Positions 37,228 through 50,400 are shown, counted from the stretch's first letter. The stretch: DNA of 64,000 nt from Apus apus (GCF_020740795.1 NC_067296.1:3759001-3823000), one strand, 5' to 3'. A program made the numbers and translations. The notes: generated by a model not told the origin, from the sequence alone.

Positions 37228-37320
37228 TAATGAGCTCATTAAGAGCTGTTGGATGGATTAAGTCAATGCAGTGCACAAGGCCTGGTGTTGTAAGACAAGA
37301 ATTAAACAACACATTGTGTT
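37228..37320. promoter_or_regulatory. Candidate regulatory element with TAAT palindrome
   Basis: TAATGAGCTCATTA (37228-37241) is a perfect 14-bp palindrome carrying two homeodomain TAAT cores. A bicoid-type GGATTA follows at 37255-37260, and a SOX-type ACATTGT at 37311-37317 lies inside a short AACAC...GTGTT inverted repeat. The grouping in unique sequence resembles developmental enhancers. Such short motifs also occur by chance, so only conservation would confirm it. Confidence 0.3.
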
Positions 37321-40300
37321 ACTATAATTGGAATTAAAGGAATTACAATGAAGGAGCCCCAGAAGGTGATTTCCAGTTTGGCTCAACCCTCCCTGATTCC
37401 CTCTAGCCAAAAATGATCCTGTTTCTTCTCAGAATCAGACCTCCCCTATGATTTCAAGCTCCTGTGAATTCAATGCTGTTTCAGTAATCTCTAATCCTCA
37501 CACAGACCACTGAAGTCCTCTGTTTTGTTTTTTTCTCCATTTTACAAAAGCACGTTTGTGAGATATTTACTGCTGAGAGCCTGATGGTGGCTTCAGCTCA
37601 GCTGAAAAGCAGGCACAGAAGGACTTTCAGATTAGAAAGACAAATAAATATTTGAAACAGTTTAGACTAAAAGAGAGTTCAGTTGTATAATGGTCCAGAG
37701 CTGATTTAGATACATGAAGTCAAGAGAGACAGTGAATACAGCAATCCTGTGGCCTGAGTGCTGCAGAAGCTAATACATGTGATGTGAGATCATCTCCTGG
37801 TCCAAAATGCTCTCACAGGGTGAGAAAATGGTTGATTTAAATTTCTTCATTTCCCCTAAACTGGCACAACTCTATGGAGCCAAAGCAGATGGAGCAAATC
37901 TAAAAGTAAACCAGTTGAGATCTGCCTCTGATCAGTATGTTGTTCTTCTCCTTCTTGGGATCCTGAATACGTTCAGCACGTGCTTAGTGTGACAGCTGGC
38001 CCTGAGACAAAAAAAATAATGTCTGTTGTAGGAAGAACTTGTGTCTAATACAAGACAGATGCACATTTCAGCACTTAAACTGAGCTTCCACTGAATGTGC
38101 AAAGTGGGTAACTGCATCTGTAGATGCATTTGGTGAAAATAATGAGTGTGCAGATCGCACGTATGATTCAGTATCCAGTCTAGGAAGTAGGTCAACATGA
38201 TCTATCACTGTGGCCTGTGCTTAGTGCTGGTCCTGCAGCGGGTGGAAAGTTTCCAAATACCTGACATATTGGCCTTTCTCTCTTTTGATGGTTACTCCAT
38301 ATTCCATAATAATAGTGGCATATAGAGTCAGTGTTCCTACCGTTCTGCATTGCCCCTTGGGGGGAGGCAAACCAGCCTTAGCAACTTTCTCCTCTTTCTT
38401 TTGAAGAGTCCCTTAACACATGCTACAATCATCCTGAAGTGCATTCAGTGAATCATCTCTGATTACACAGTTAAAGAGCGCTGCACTATATCGATCATTT
38501 AAAACATCCTCAAGGGTTTCATTGATGAAGGCTTTCCAAAAGGAAGGAGGCACCAAGGAAGACCTATTGAATTCTGAGTCGCTGTGTGCTGGGTGTTACA
38601 TGAGAACTGAAGTCAGATCCAGCATTTCACAAGGAAAGGAAAACAGAAAAGTCAAGTGAGATAAAGGGCTGTTTATCCCTAGGAAGACGTGATGTGTGTA
38701 AGAAGAGCCACCTTACAAAAGAGTTAGCTGTTCAAAATGCCTCCTTAAAGAAGATACAATTAGAGCTTAATCTTTCCTCTCCAGTTCAAAGCTCTCACAT
38801 TGAAGTTAATGAACACGTATGTCAAGTCAGCCCTATTTGTACCTTGCTTATCTTGACCATTTAAACAGGCTGGCTCTTTGCTAGCCTTGCTGTTTATAGA
38901 GCTTGCACATCTCAGTGTGGGAGCACTGCTCCTTTTCATAGGTTGGCTTTTGTTCCACATAGAGTATTGAGGACCAGGTGTAATTTCTTCCTTCGAAGCA
39001 AGTCCGAACAATTAAGTTACAAATAAGTTGATAAAAAGCTAATAGACCATTAATCAAAGGAGGACTCCTGATCTGTTTCCTGAACCACAGGAACATGGTG
39101 GGAAACTACAAGAAAAAAACAAAACAGCACAAGAAATCAATGAGGAAACAAAGTTGAAGTCCATAAAGTTCAAGCAAGGTACAACGTATTTGACACCAGC
39201 ATGGTCTTGCAGAGGAAACTGGTTTATTCATGTGTACATTGTGTACACAGCACCATGTGTTTGAGGCTGCTGTATGTTATGGAGAGGCTGCAATGTGGAG
39301 TCAAGCTCTAAAAAGCTGTGTCTCTACAGGTAAATTAAATATACCTGGTGTGACTGTCTGCCCCTGAGGCTGGCAGGCTCATCTCCCTGCCACACCAGCT
39401 CAAGAGGTCATCCAGCAGTGTAGGAGCACACAGGTTCCCCACGTGTGTCAGTTCAACACTCAGGAATTGGTGCCCATCACACTTCATTAAACGTATTGTT
39501 ACAGACCCCAGGAACTGCTCCTTCATCCTGCAGCCTGAAGTACCAGTGACACCTGTAGCACCCAAAGTCTCTTGAAAGCAGTGGAATCCAATCCCCAAAG
39601 CCTTGTAGTAGTGATGAGCAGAAAATCACAGCAGCCAGTGTTGGAAAAATAGGAATTCAGGTAAAGCAAAAGTACCTTGACAACACTTGGCATGCAAACA
39701 TCACTTAACTTGACAAACAACCAGTAATAGCTAGAGTAAAAATAAAGGGTTAGGCAGGTAGGGAGATAAAGTATGAAGAACATGCTGAGCAAATAACAGC
39801 CTTTTGAGAACCAGCATTAGCATAATTACTAAACATAGGTAATTGCTGAAATAGCATTTGCTGGCAGCATTTGTGTTTCTAAATGCAACACTTTCTCTCT
39901 TCCCTACATAATTTTCTTCTAGGACTGTGGAGTGAGCTTACACTTGGCTTTTAGCTGAGAGAGCTGGTATGGAAATTGGCACCATCTGAAAACTGAGGGG
40001 TAGAGAGGAACAAACACATTTAACACCTTAGGGTCCAACCATCCTTTTTAAACAAGGTTGTCATACATGGGGCTACATGCCTTGTTAAAATCTGTATGTT
40101 ATAGCATCAGCTCAGCATTTGTCCCAGCACCCTACTTGATACTTGATAAGACTGGACATTCTCAAATCAATTCCTATTGATTCCTCACTGCTGAAATAGG
40201 ATAAGCATGTGACAGACACAATGAGTGTTTAGTACAGAAGATCAAGCCATTCCAGCACTAGAAAACAACTAGATAAAACAAACAAACAAACAAGAAAGCC

Positions 40301-42588
40301 CCCACCAGACATGAATGTAGTATCATGCAGTGCATAAGGAAAAGTCCTGACTTCAATCAAAAGCATTAGCTGGTTCTACTTAAAAAGGCATTTGGCCACA
40401 GGTTTGAAGGAAGAGCAGGTGGAAATGAAAAAGAAAAAAAAAAGCAAACCAACAACAAACAAGCAACAGGTGAGGATACATCTGTGAAGGCTGTGGGGTT
40501 GGTCTGCAATTATTTATGAGCACTTTACGTGATCTGGGTGTTGGGATGGTGCCAGAGGCAAGAGCTGCCCTCTTCCTCAGTAAATTATCTAGAAATGCCA
40601 TAGGAAAGGGAAAAACAATATGTGCACCATTAGCTGTGGAGATTCCCCTAGATAACAGATGTACAAAAAGGACTCAGCCTGTTTTTTGTTGGTTGTTTTT
40701 TTTTAAGAAGCAGGAAAGTGATTTGAAAGTAACTGCAGAGGGCAAAAATGAGACCATGCAAGGAAAAGGCTCAGAAAGGGCAGGTAAATGAGTTGAGAGA
40801 AATTGGCTTCATCCTGACATAAACAGTGGGAAGGATCATGGAATCAAAAGCAAAATCATGAGTCTTTTGCTGGAGCAAAGGCTGAGTAAAAGCCTGAGGC
40901 TCTCCAAACACTGCCTCATCAGCTCCCTGGTGAGCCCCTCTGGGGGTTTTGCCAGCAGCAACCCAGGCACATGTGTCGGAGCATAAATTGCACTTTCCTC
41001 AGGGATAGCTCAAGCCTGGAAAATTTGCAATTGAACAGAAATTCCTCAGAGGAAACTCAAGCACAATAAGCAAAAACCATGAGGCCATTTGGTGACCCAT
41101 ACATAAAGAAGAGATAAAAAATGGCAGATCCTTCAAAAATAAGCCAGGAAAGCCTCCTACTGCCTAACCCTGAGAAGGCATTTAGACACACATTTCTTTA
41201 GGCAAGAAGATCAGTATTTTGCTGTCATTCATTACGGATTTACCAGTTTTGTATTGATTTTGTTGTGGCCTCCTATGTACTTTAATTGCTGCAATAGAAA
41301 AACAAGTTGCTATACATGACATTTCCTTTCTGAGAAGCTGGCAACAGAATTGCACGAGCCGCTGGTAGAGTCACTGATTCCCCTTGGGAGTCAGTAATAA
41401 AATGATGCCTGAAACAGCTTGTCCTTCTTTCTGTTCCAAACCAGCTATTTTTATTTTATTTTTTTTTCTTTTTCTGGGAATTCTTACTAGCTGTGGATTT
41501 AAAACCAGAAGATTTCCTAATTGTTGGTTAATACGGTAGACCTTCCTGTAGGATTTCACAATTATTAACTCTGAGGTTTTGTTGATTTGCTTTGAGGGAC
41601 AAGCACCTGGGGACCTTTGCCTGGGCTGCTCAGGCTGTGGGTGAGGCCCAGGCAGAGCTGGCCAAGGGCAATGGGGATAACTGACAAAGTGGTTTCTGGT
41701 GCTCCTGTCGTTAGATGGACACCTGGTGCAACTCTCATGACTGGGGGTTGGGATAGAAATGCTTTGTTTCTCTGGAAGGCAAGCCACCAACTCAGTCAAG
41801 GCTTCTCATCTGGGAGATTTGCAGCAGCTGGGAACCCATATGGCAAGGGGCAAAACGTGCCACAGTGTGCTTGCAGACTGAGAAGCAGATAAGACTAATT
41901 TACCTCGCTTCAGCCCTCTGGAAGATTTTTCTTTGTGTTATACCTTCTAAAAATTCTTCCAGGGTGTTCTTGGCTGTCCTAGGGAGAAGATTCTGTCTTC
42001 TCTGAGGAGCTGCTGTGCCAGCAGAAGGCATCTGCTCACTGAATACCTTTGGGCTGAAATGGAGGTGAGGCAATGAGACCTTATTTTGGTTTCCCTGTGC
42101 TTTCCTTCCTCAACTTTCAATCTCTTGAAACAATTATGTTCTAATCTTTTGTGTTTAGCCATCTGCTGATACCCTCTGTCTGGGTTTCTAGGTTTCCATA
42201 GCTGTACTCTTCTTCTTGTGCTTTTCCAAACCTGATGCTTTTTATTAAGATATGTATTTTTAATCTGTGATTGTGCAAAAACTGAATCCAAGGAAGGCAG
42301 TAGACAGGAGGTCTCACCTCATGAAAAACTGTCACAGTTTGTAGTTCATGACAGTAAAGCAGTTATCATTCATGGCAATACCCACTGTTCTCCTTAGACT
42401 GCTTTGGCTCCCACTGCCTGAATGTATGTGGTAATATAAGAACCACAGAGTTCTTCCCTCTAGCAGCTTGGTGTGGGCATATTTAGGTACCATAACAAGA
42501 GGTGCTACAAGAAAACAGATAGATGAAGGCCTGGGAGGTGATCCATAAATAACATAAATTCAGTGTGTCCATAAATAAATTAAATTCT

Positions 42589-42690
42589 GTAACAACCCTG
42601 TGAGGTAAGTCAGTATTGCAGAGATGGGTAAACCAGGTTCCTGGAAATGCAGCTGGTGATGAGTTGAAAGTAGAGCCTGGGCAATCCCTG
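42589..42690 (-). mobile_element. MIR-like SINE relic
   Basis: The plus strand follows the antisense of the amniote MIR/core-SINE consensus in order. The anchors are AACAACCCTGTGAGGTAAGT, then a shortened TTGCAGAGATGGGTAAAC, GCAGCTGGTGATGAGTTG and AGAGCCTGGG. The tRNA-derived head and the 3' end are not visible. MIR-type SINEs predate the split of birds and mammals, so this is among the oldest repeats here. Confidence 0.6.
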
Positions 42691-43524
42691 GCAGGATTTG
42701 AGAGAAGTGGCAGGATTGCTGAGGAAAGTGAGGATTTGTTAGGGTTGGTCGATCTGCTGAGAAACAATTGTGTGTAATTAAGCAAAGTGAAATAGTATCT
42801 GACAGCTCTAGGGATGCATCAGGGTGTGTGTGTTTAGTGGAGACACAGAATCTATTTCCTAAAGAATGGGATTGACAGAAGTGGCAAAATCATGCCTAGC
42901 AGAGGTCGGCTGAAGAGTAAAAAAATAAGTAAATAGTAGCTTTCTTTGCCTTCTTCTGATCCTGCTTCAGATCAGAGCTTCTGGGAATCTCCTCAAGGAG
43001 CATTTGCAAGCTGTTCTGCATGCCATTTTGGCAGAGCTCAGCTGTTTAAGGCTAGCAAATCTGGGCTGGTAACAGTTCCTAGAATAAAACCCATCTTGCC
43101 AGAAGAAGAAAATCTAAGAACAGAAAAGTCTGGTTGTATTTTTTCCATCGCTGCCTGTGTACTTCTCAGAGCCTTGTAAACAAAGCCAAGTTGTTGATGA
43201 GCAATATGTCAATCAAAGAGCTGCTGAATGTTCTGGAGACAGTTATCACTAGGTGTTTTGACTAAATGTCTGAGAGCTCATGCTCTTGGGAAATTTCCCA
43301 ACAGATCTGAAGATAAACACACAAGCTCTTGGCTCCTCTCCTGACTGGATGAGAATCTGAGAACTGATAATTATTTACATTTAACCTGTGCACGTTACAG
43401 AACTGGTGGTGCATCCTTCAGAAGGCAGCACTGGAGCATTTCACAGTGGTGGTTACTAAGGGCAAAGTCCCACTCAATATTTAAATTCTGCCAGGCTTCT
43501 CATCTACATTTCAAATCATGCCAG

Positions 43525-43542
43525 AAAAAAAAAAAAAAAAAA
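43525..43542 (+). repeat. A18 homopolymer
   Basis: Eighteen A follow CCAG and precede GTCC. No retroposed sequence is recognisable upstream, so it is not called a poly(A) tail. Confidence 0.9.
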
Positions 43543-44523
43543 GTCCTATGTCATATTCATCTGTAGTTACTTTGGCCTCAGCTGAAGTACAGAGGTAGCA
43601 AAAATCAGATGAGTGAACCTGTTCTGGAAGGCCCTCCACTGGGAGAATCATCACAGGCATTTGGTGAAGAAGCAAGAAGAAATTTGGTATTCTAAGCAAT
43701 TTTTGTAAGTTTTCATTCAAGTCAAAGTGTTTAATGATCCCCTGCTGCTGCAGTTCTGTGCTGCTGAACGATCCTTCCTTGGGAACTCTTCTGAATCCCA
43801 GGTTTGGGACTTCAGGGAGGCAAGATGAGTTACTGGGAGGTTGGCCTCAAACAGCAAGAAGTAAAGACCCACAAGTAGGCACCTGCAGAAGCACCAAAGC
43901 AGTGAGTAGCACGTCACTGCTGGAGGTCGTGCTGCTTGCTTCTTTGCACAGCACTGAAAATGGGCAAGATTCCCCGTGAGCCATAGTCTTCTCCCCAAGC
44001 ATGAGTTCTCTCAAGCAGTGACCATCAGTCACTGGGACAGATCCTCCAACTATGAGATGGGCAGAGGAGGACAGTACAGGAGAAGCTCTAAGAAAATAAA
44101 ACTTCCTTCATCTCACCAGGAGATGTTTTGTTTGATGTTTTTTTTTTTTTTTCTCCCCTTGTTTTTCTTTTGATAAAATTCTGCTTGTGATGCTACAGGC
44201 AGTGACCATGGTGCAGAAATCTTGAAGAATGACTTGAACTAAGACAAGGACTCAGTGAGCAAAGACTTTTTTTTAATTAGAAACCTCAGATTTTCATCTC
44301 TGCCAACAGTGACTTTTTTTTAATCTGTTCATCAGGAACATATACAGGAGTGATTCTTTCTGTTGTTCTGGTGACAAGAATAACAGCATGTAAGTGGTTT
44401 TATTCTCCACCTAGGTTGCATGTGTGGTCACTTTAATTTTACCTGTTACAAGCAGTCTCTCCTCCACAGCACCCCCCTGACTGGCAGAGACACAAGCCCA
44501 CACGGCCCACTGAATAGTAAACA

Positions 44524-44565
44524 GATCTGTGAAATGTCATGGCATTAATGAAAATTTCACAGATC
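44524..44565. repeat. Inverted repeat with perfect 12-bp arms
   Basis: GATCTGTGAAAT (44524-44535) and ATTTCACAGATC (44554-44565) are exact reverse complements with an 18-base spacer. The spacer contains GCATTAATG. The arms stop abruptly on both sides. It might be a cruciform-capable site, a stem in an unknown transcript, or a factor-binding pair. It is too short for a microRNA precursor, and no transposon ends are evident around it. Confidence 0.85.
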
Positions 44566-47105
44566 AGCACAGGAATAAACACAATGAAAGAAAGGGTTTG
44601 CCCATGAGAATTAACCAGTCTCCATTAGTAGGAGTAAATGACTGACTGATTTAATTCCTGGAGCCTGTACTTTTGTAATGCTCCAGCTCAGCCATGAACC
44701 TCTTATTGGCTTGCCCAGACTCTTTTCTCTCAGTTAAGTCAACAAAATGCAGTCTGGCTCAGAGGAAGCTGCTGCAGGTACCCAGTGCATTCCAAAAAGC
44801 ATGACTGCTCAGCACTGCAGCAGTAGAAGCATCTCATTTGAGCTGCAAAGAGGTTTTCTCCCCCAAAGCAGTTAGAAGTTGAGGATGGTTAGTGTGGCAT
44901 GTGTTGCCCTGGCCATCTGTCTAATGTCTGGTCAGTGAGGGAAATGGTGCTGTCACAATTTGTGCCCTGGTAACACAACTCTGGGTGGACACTGCTCCCC
45001 TGGGTGTGCATGTGTGTGTACTGTCCTGTCTAGATGTATTTGTGCATTAGTAACAAGTAATCTATAGATTTATAGAAAGGCCAAGCTTAGCCCAACTCCA
45101 GCTCACTGGGGGAGAATTTTAATGACAGGTTGGTGAAAGGATTAGGCTCCCAATTTTGTATATTTGTAGCTTAAGGAGACCCACCAGTATGTAGGACTTC
45201 TCTTAACCTGTCAGAGAATCTAAGAACTTGCCAAAATGAGTTAAATATTTAACCTTAGTGATTTTGTGCATAGTTTTCCTTTTGGTCATGAGCTCACATG
45301 TTTATAGTAGAAAAGTGCCTTCTCTCCAGCCCATGGGAGCTCCCAGGAGCCCTGAGAGCCTTTGGTTCCCTCAGCATCTGGCTTCCAGGGAGCAGGTACG
45401 TGGGCAGCAGAAGGTCCCGTTCATATGGTTCAGCTCCAGCAAAGCTCTCTCTGTTAGCCCATTCAGTCTCTGCCTGTCAAACTTAGAAAGAGGGGGTAAG
45501 ACCACAGCACAGGCTCAGCCATCCGTTTACACCTAATATTATTTACACCATGTCTTCCTAGATGAGTTTGCCTGAGGAGACAGGCTTTCTTGTGCTCTTC
45601 TGTACCAGCTGGGGATTGCAGGGATGTTTTAGCTGTCCCCTTTATATCCATAATACTGGATCTTTCATCTTGAATAATCAATTTAGGCTGTATTCCTGTT
45701 CTTGCAGTGGAAGTGGTATGAACTAAAGCAAGAGAAGGACAGTAAGGAGATTGCTGCAGTCTCCTGCAGCAATCCTGTATATTTTCAGTTCTGCAACTGC
45801 TCAATCTGCAAACCAAGGCAAAGTGGGAGACCATTCTGTTGTTGAAAATTATCTGTATTTGCTGATCTTTAGAACTTTCCACAATTACCATTGCTAAGAA
45901 CAGAGATATCCTGGCTGGAAGTCTAGATATTTGTCCTGTTTCTGGGTTACTGTTCATTTACAGTGGTATTATGGCAGCAGTTAATGACAATAGTTTGTTT
46001 GTATAAAAACTCTTCTATGAGCCTAGATCTAAACATATGCATTTCTTAACTCATAAAAATTAAACACCTTAAGAACAAGCACACACAAATGATAATTAAG
46101 TTTTGATTCTTCCAGCATTTTCAGGCCACTCCTGGGACTTGCCAGTCTTGTTCAATATTTTAAGTTGTTCAGCAGCTCTGGAAAGTAAAGCAATGGCCAT
46201 TGGTGGGCAAGCACTTCAGTAGTTGTTTTTCAGAGTTAGCAGCTCAGGTAGGTTGCATGGATGTGGCAGACTGAACACATTTACTTCAGAGGCACAGAAA
46301 CCAGGCTTAGCCATCTGTACATGCTGGAATCTTGAACATGCTCATATCAAAACCGAGCTCCTGACTAAATGAGATGCTTTCTTTACCAGTTAATCAACTA
46401 AGCACCCACATAGCCCAGATGAGAAACCAAGGGCTTGGAAGTATTAGTCTTCCAGCCTTTCACTGATATTTAGCAGTCCTTTCTACTAGGATTTCCTTTG
46501 GCAAATAATGGGAAATTCATAACACACGCAAAAAGAGTCAACTTCAATTTGTACAGATCCAATTTGACAGTATCCCTTACAAATCACTGAGAAACAACAT
46601 TCTGAATGGTACTGTTGTCCTATGGTTTTTCAAATTAAAGCTTTGGGTGATCAGGAGTGGCTGATCATTTTTCAGGACCAAAAGTCGGTGAGGGAAAAGC
46701 CACCAAAAGAGTCATCAGAGACAGTTTACTTATCCTGAGAAGAAAACTACATAGTCAGACCACAGCTCAATACAGAGAGTTAAGTTATTAAAAGCCTCAG
46801 AAGATGGTTTGATGTGGATAAACAGTGATTGCTCTGACAGTTTCCATCAGACGTTATCAGGTGGAATAGCCAGTCAGGCTGATACAGCCCCAGAGCAGCC
46901 ACCTGATTCATGCACCTTTGGATAAATGAGGCCCCATCTCTTGTTGATGTTAAAGCTCTGGAGGATAATAAGGCAGTGAAGGTAGTTCAGGCCCTTGCTG
47001 TTGAGTCAATGCTCTGCACAAGGCAGTTTCTTGTCCTCCTGCAGGCAACCTTGTAGTCATCACAGGGACTTGGCTTGAAGGGAGCAGGCTGGAAACGAAT
47101 TCTGG

Positions 47106-47417
47106 ATCATAGAATCTTAGAATGGTTTGGGTTGGAAGCGACCTTAAAGATCATCCAGTTCCAAACCCCCCACCATGGGCAGGGACACCTCCCACTAGAC
47201 CAGGTTGCTCCAAGTCCCATCCAACCTGCCCTTGAAAGCTTCCAGGGATGGGGCAGCCACAGCTTCCCTGGGCAACTTGTTCCAATGTCTTATCACCCAT
47301 TTTTCCTAGTGTCAAATCTAAGTCTCCCCTCTTCCAGTATTAATCCATTACCCCTTGTCCTCTCGCTACAAGCCCCTAGAAAAACTCCCTCCCTAGCTTT
47401 CCTGCAAGCCCCCTCAA
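47106..47417 (-). mobile_element. CR1 LINE, 5'-truncated 3' tail
   Basis: The plus strand starts ATCATAGAATCTTAGAATGG and continues TTTGGGTTGGAAGCGACC, then ACCATGGGCAGGGACACC and CTTCCAGGGATGGGGCAGCC. This is the antisense of the CR1 3' untranslated region and ORF2 end. It closely resembles the tails at 2401 and 63330 and so is the same or a sister subfamily. It ends near CTTTCCTGCAAGCCCCC. The 132-codon open frame at 47075-47473 plus is the antisense of this repeat. Confidence 0.94.
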
Positions 47418-50400
47418 TTGCCCCACCTGCCTGCTTAGCTCACTGTGATGCAAGAGGTGATCTTTGCAAGTAATTAGTGCAGTCAAGTCCTCTTCATACT
47501 TCTCCTTTCCTTTTTTTTTGTAGTAGGGTGGAAAGAACTCTCCATCTCCCCTGGATTGCCATGCCCCTTGTGGCCTGAATTATTCTCGATTGTCATAAAA
47601 ACAACAAGTGATGATTCCTTGCTATAAAAACCGACCTCATGTTACATTTCAGTGTCCTAAGGTACCAGGAATATTTTAGCTGGACAAAAATCTGTGTATA
47701 TTTGTACAGAAATGCCCAGGCATGCAACGAATAGGCTTTTAGCTTACAGCTTGGGGGAGTTCTGGGTCACTGAGAAGAGCTATAAACGTATAAACATCAG
47801 GTAATTATAATAATAAATGGAGCTGTTTCACATGCATCACCCCTCACAGAAGTCAGAGTCTGGGCTTCTGTAAATATGCTGATACATACTTAATTATTAA
47901 AAACAGCAATGAGCTCAGTATACTCACATCTTATGTAACTGTGTAGCCTCCCCCCCCCATTATTACATAGAAGCACATTTTCTTTATTGCTGTGCAAAAC
48001 TGTTGCCTTCTCAAATTCTGTGGGTGGTTTGAAACAAAGCTGCATTAAATGTGTATCTTTGTGCTATGGTTAATATTACATTGTGCCATTTTCCATTGTG
48101 CTGCAACACGTCTTAGCAGGTTTTTTTTCCACATGTAAAATGACAAGAGATCAATTACAAAACTGTTAAATGTCAATTAACATCTTGGCAATCTGAATCC
48201 CAAATGAACCTGGGAAATTACCTTGTTATATGTCACTTATACGTATAAATGGTGGTTAAATGTTTAATGAATGCATGAAAAAAAAAATAATTGCCTATTT
48301 ACTGTTTATGGAGTGGTAAACTAATCCCATCACCATTCGTTGTGGCCACTGGAAAACTAAGGTTGAATTTCCAAATCTGCGAGGCTGAAACAGTCTCTGA
48401 AATGCATCATTCATCAATCAGGTGCACCTAAATATAGAACTGGGAATCTAATTTTCAGCCCTTCAGTGGGAGCATTTTGTCCTGCTAAGCTACCAAGTTA
48501 TTTCTTTTGGTGTGTTCTAGTCTACACTGCAGCTCCTTGCTATAGAGCTGAAGCACTGAGCAGCATCTACAAAGCCCTGAGCTTTCGTGGAAAAGGTCGT
48601 CATCACATAAAAAAATCATCCATTTAGCAATAATTTAGGCTAAAATGTAGTCAGTACAACAAGGTTAACACCTCCACTCATAGGAGAATGTAGTCATTGC
48701 CCTTGGGATAAGAACTTTCCCTTTGCAGAATATTAAAAATAGGATTTTTATTTATTACAAGTAGTCAAGACTTTGCTTTGGCATCTCAGCTGAAAAATGG
48801 CACCTTTAGGAACCCAGCAGGGATCACATCACCTACTTCACTTCTCAATCTCAGTTGCCTTTGCTAAAACCTGCTCTCTTTGGCCCATAGAGGGTGCAGA
48901 AGTGCTCTGGAGCATGCTCTGGTGACAGCTGGACTCCTCCTCCATGGACCTCACCAAGCCAAAGGCAATGAGCCTTCTGAAACGAGTGCCTGAGTTAAGG
49001 TGGGTAGAAGAGGGCTGGGGAATGGTACCTGTGATGGGGCAGCCCTGTCCCAAGGAAGAAGTACCCCTTGGGTCACTTGGTCCAACACTGGCTGTTTATC
49101 TCAGGGAGAGGAAAGACGTTTCTTTCCAACAAGCATTGCTCACACATCTCCCTCTCCTCTCCGATGGGTCACTGATGCAGGAGGGAGATCAAAGGGCTGT
49201 TGAAAGCCAAGCCAGACCAGTGAGCCTACATGCCCATACGAGAACAAAGCTGGGAGTTACTGGCTGGGGGACACTTCGCCTCTCCTGGCTGGTGAAGCAC
49301 CTACTTCCCAAGGCTAAGCTGAGGATCAAAGGGGGACTCTAAGCCTTACAGATCACAGAGTTGGAGAGGAGCTTTCCTTGGTTAATTTGAGATTCCACAG
49401 ACATGGACTGTGGGCTCCTGTGGGAGCTTCCAACCTTCAGGAGCAGAGTACATGCAGTCACATCTCTGTGTCCCTCTCAGCCATCCTGTTCTTCTTGGCA
49501 AATGCCTCATGCTTTGAATTGAAAGGACTCTTTGCAATTAGAAAATACAGTTGTTGGTCCCAAAGGAAAAGTATCTGTACATGTTGTCTATGGCAAAGGG
49601 AAGGGGCATCAGGTGACAAGGTCCAGCCACAGAGATGAGCAGTCACCAGCTTTCAGCTGGGACAAGGAGGAGTTACCAACACTGTTGGTCTGTGACATAT
49701 GCCCTGGGCTAAGGAGTGTGGGTCTGGCTGTGGGGCAGCACAGTGATAGTTTGGAAGTAAAACTGCAGAAAAACCCACAGCCCATTCTGCTGGACAGCAT
49801 GGTCTCCTGGTCATGTTCTACTCAAGGATTTCTTCCTCAAAGTCTATTATTTCAAGGCCAACTGGCAGGGTGCTGCCTGGGACAGGGTTTAACTCAGCAA
49901 GGGCCATGAGAGAAACTAATTTGAGGGAAAATGCTTCATCAGAAGTTTGCCAACTATCTGCTGAAGACAGATGTTGTTTCAGTCTAATTCTTTCTCTTTG
50001 GTGTGCAGGATCATGCCAGCTGAAGGTGTAATGGGACTTGCCCCCTGACTTCTCATTAAAATAAATGCATCTTGGCCAGCAGACCTTGCTGTATGGCTCT
50101 GCAAAGCTCATCTTCAGTGTCAGCTCTACATTTTGTACCAGATCACTTCAGACAAGGCTATTAACACTAACTGGGCAGGAAAGGGGATCCACGGTGGCCT
50201 CTGCTGCCAGACGGTCCCATCTGCAGGTGTAATAAAGCTCTCCCTGCCTTTGAAGAGCCCAAAACTGTTCTTCCCTGTTAACCTGGGGCAAAATGGAGCA
50301 ATAGGCACAGAGGTGACTTTGCTGCTGACACTTGTAGCTTCAGGAAGTGATGTATTTTTGTGGCTGGCACAATTTTTAACAAGAGAAATAGCATTGTTAT

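Larger units (their letters stand above)
29821..42588. other. Long unique stretch without a supported gene
   Basis: In 12.8 kb I recognise no retroposon and no protein family. The longest open frame is 155 codons (33289-33756 plus); it includes a low-complexity segment from a CAAA run and resembles nothing known to me. The stretch carries (CAAA)-type runs (33414-33437 and 40275-40294), A-rich runs near 35515-35535, a pair of CACGTG boxes (31239-31260) and a homeodomain-type palindrome (37228-37241). The scarcity of recognisable repeats makes it a reasonable place to look for conserved noncoding DNA. Confidence 0.5.
42691..47105. other. Unique sequence without a supported gene
   Basis: The longest open frame (45463-45957 minus, 164 codons) has no recognisable domain, no visible splice or promoter context, and cysteine and serine content as expected of random frames. 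There is an A18 run at 43525-43542 and an inverted repeat at 44524-44565. A tRNA-SINE-like wording near 46350-46400 is too weak to annotate. Confidence 0.5.

Noticed and set aside
46340..46400. tRNA-SINE-like wording (CTCCTGACTAAATGAGATGC...CAACTAAGCAC)
   Set aside because: The match to MIR/tRNA-derived heads is short, lacks the core region, and could be chance.
47075..47473. 132-codon plus-strand open frame
   Set aside because: It is the antisense of the minus-strand CR1 copy, with matching peptide wording to the frame at 2437-2733. This is repeat shadow, not a gene family.
48440..48505. Possible antisense MIR/tRNA-SINE head (AACTGGGAATCTAATTTTCAG...TGCTAAGCTACC)
   Set aside because: Only suggestive wording; no core SINE sequence beside it.
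48881..48899. CTCF-like word near GGCCCATAGAGGGTGCAG
   Set aside because: Several core positions differ from the CTCF consensus, including the key C after GG, so it is too weak to annotate.
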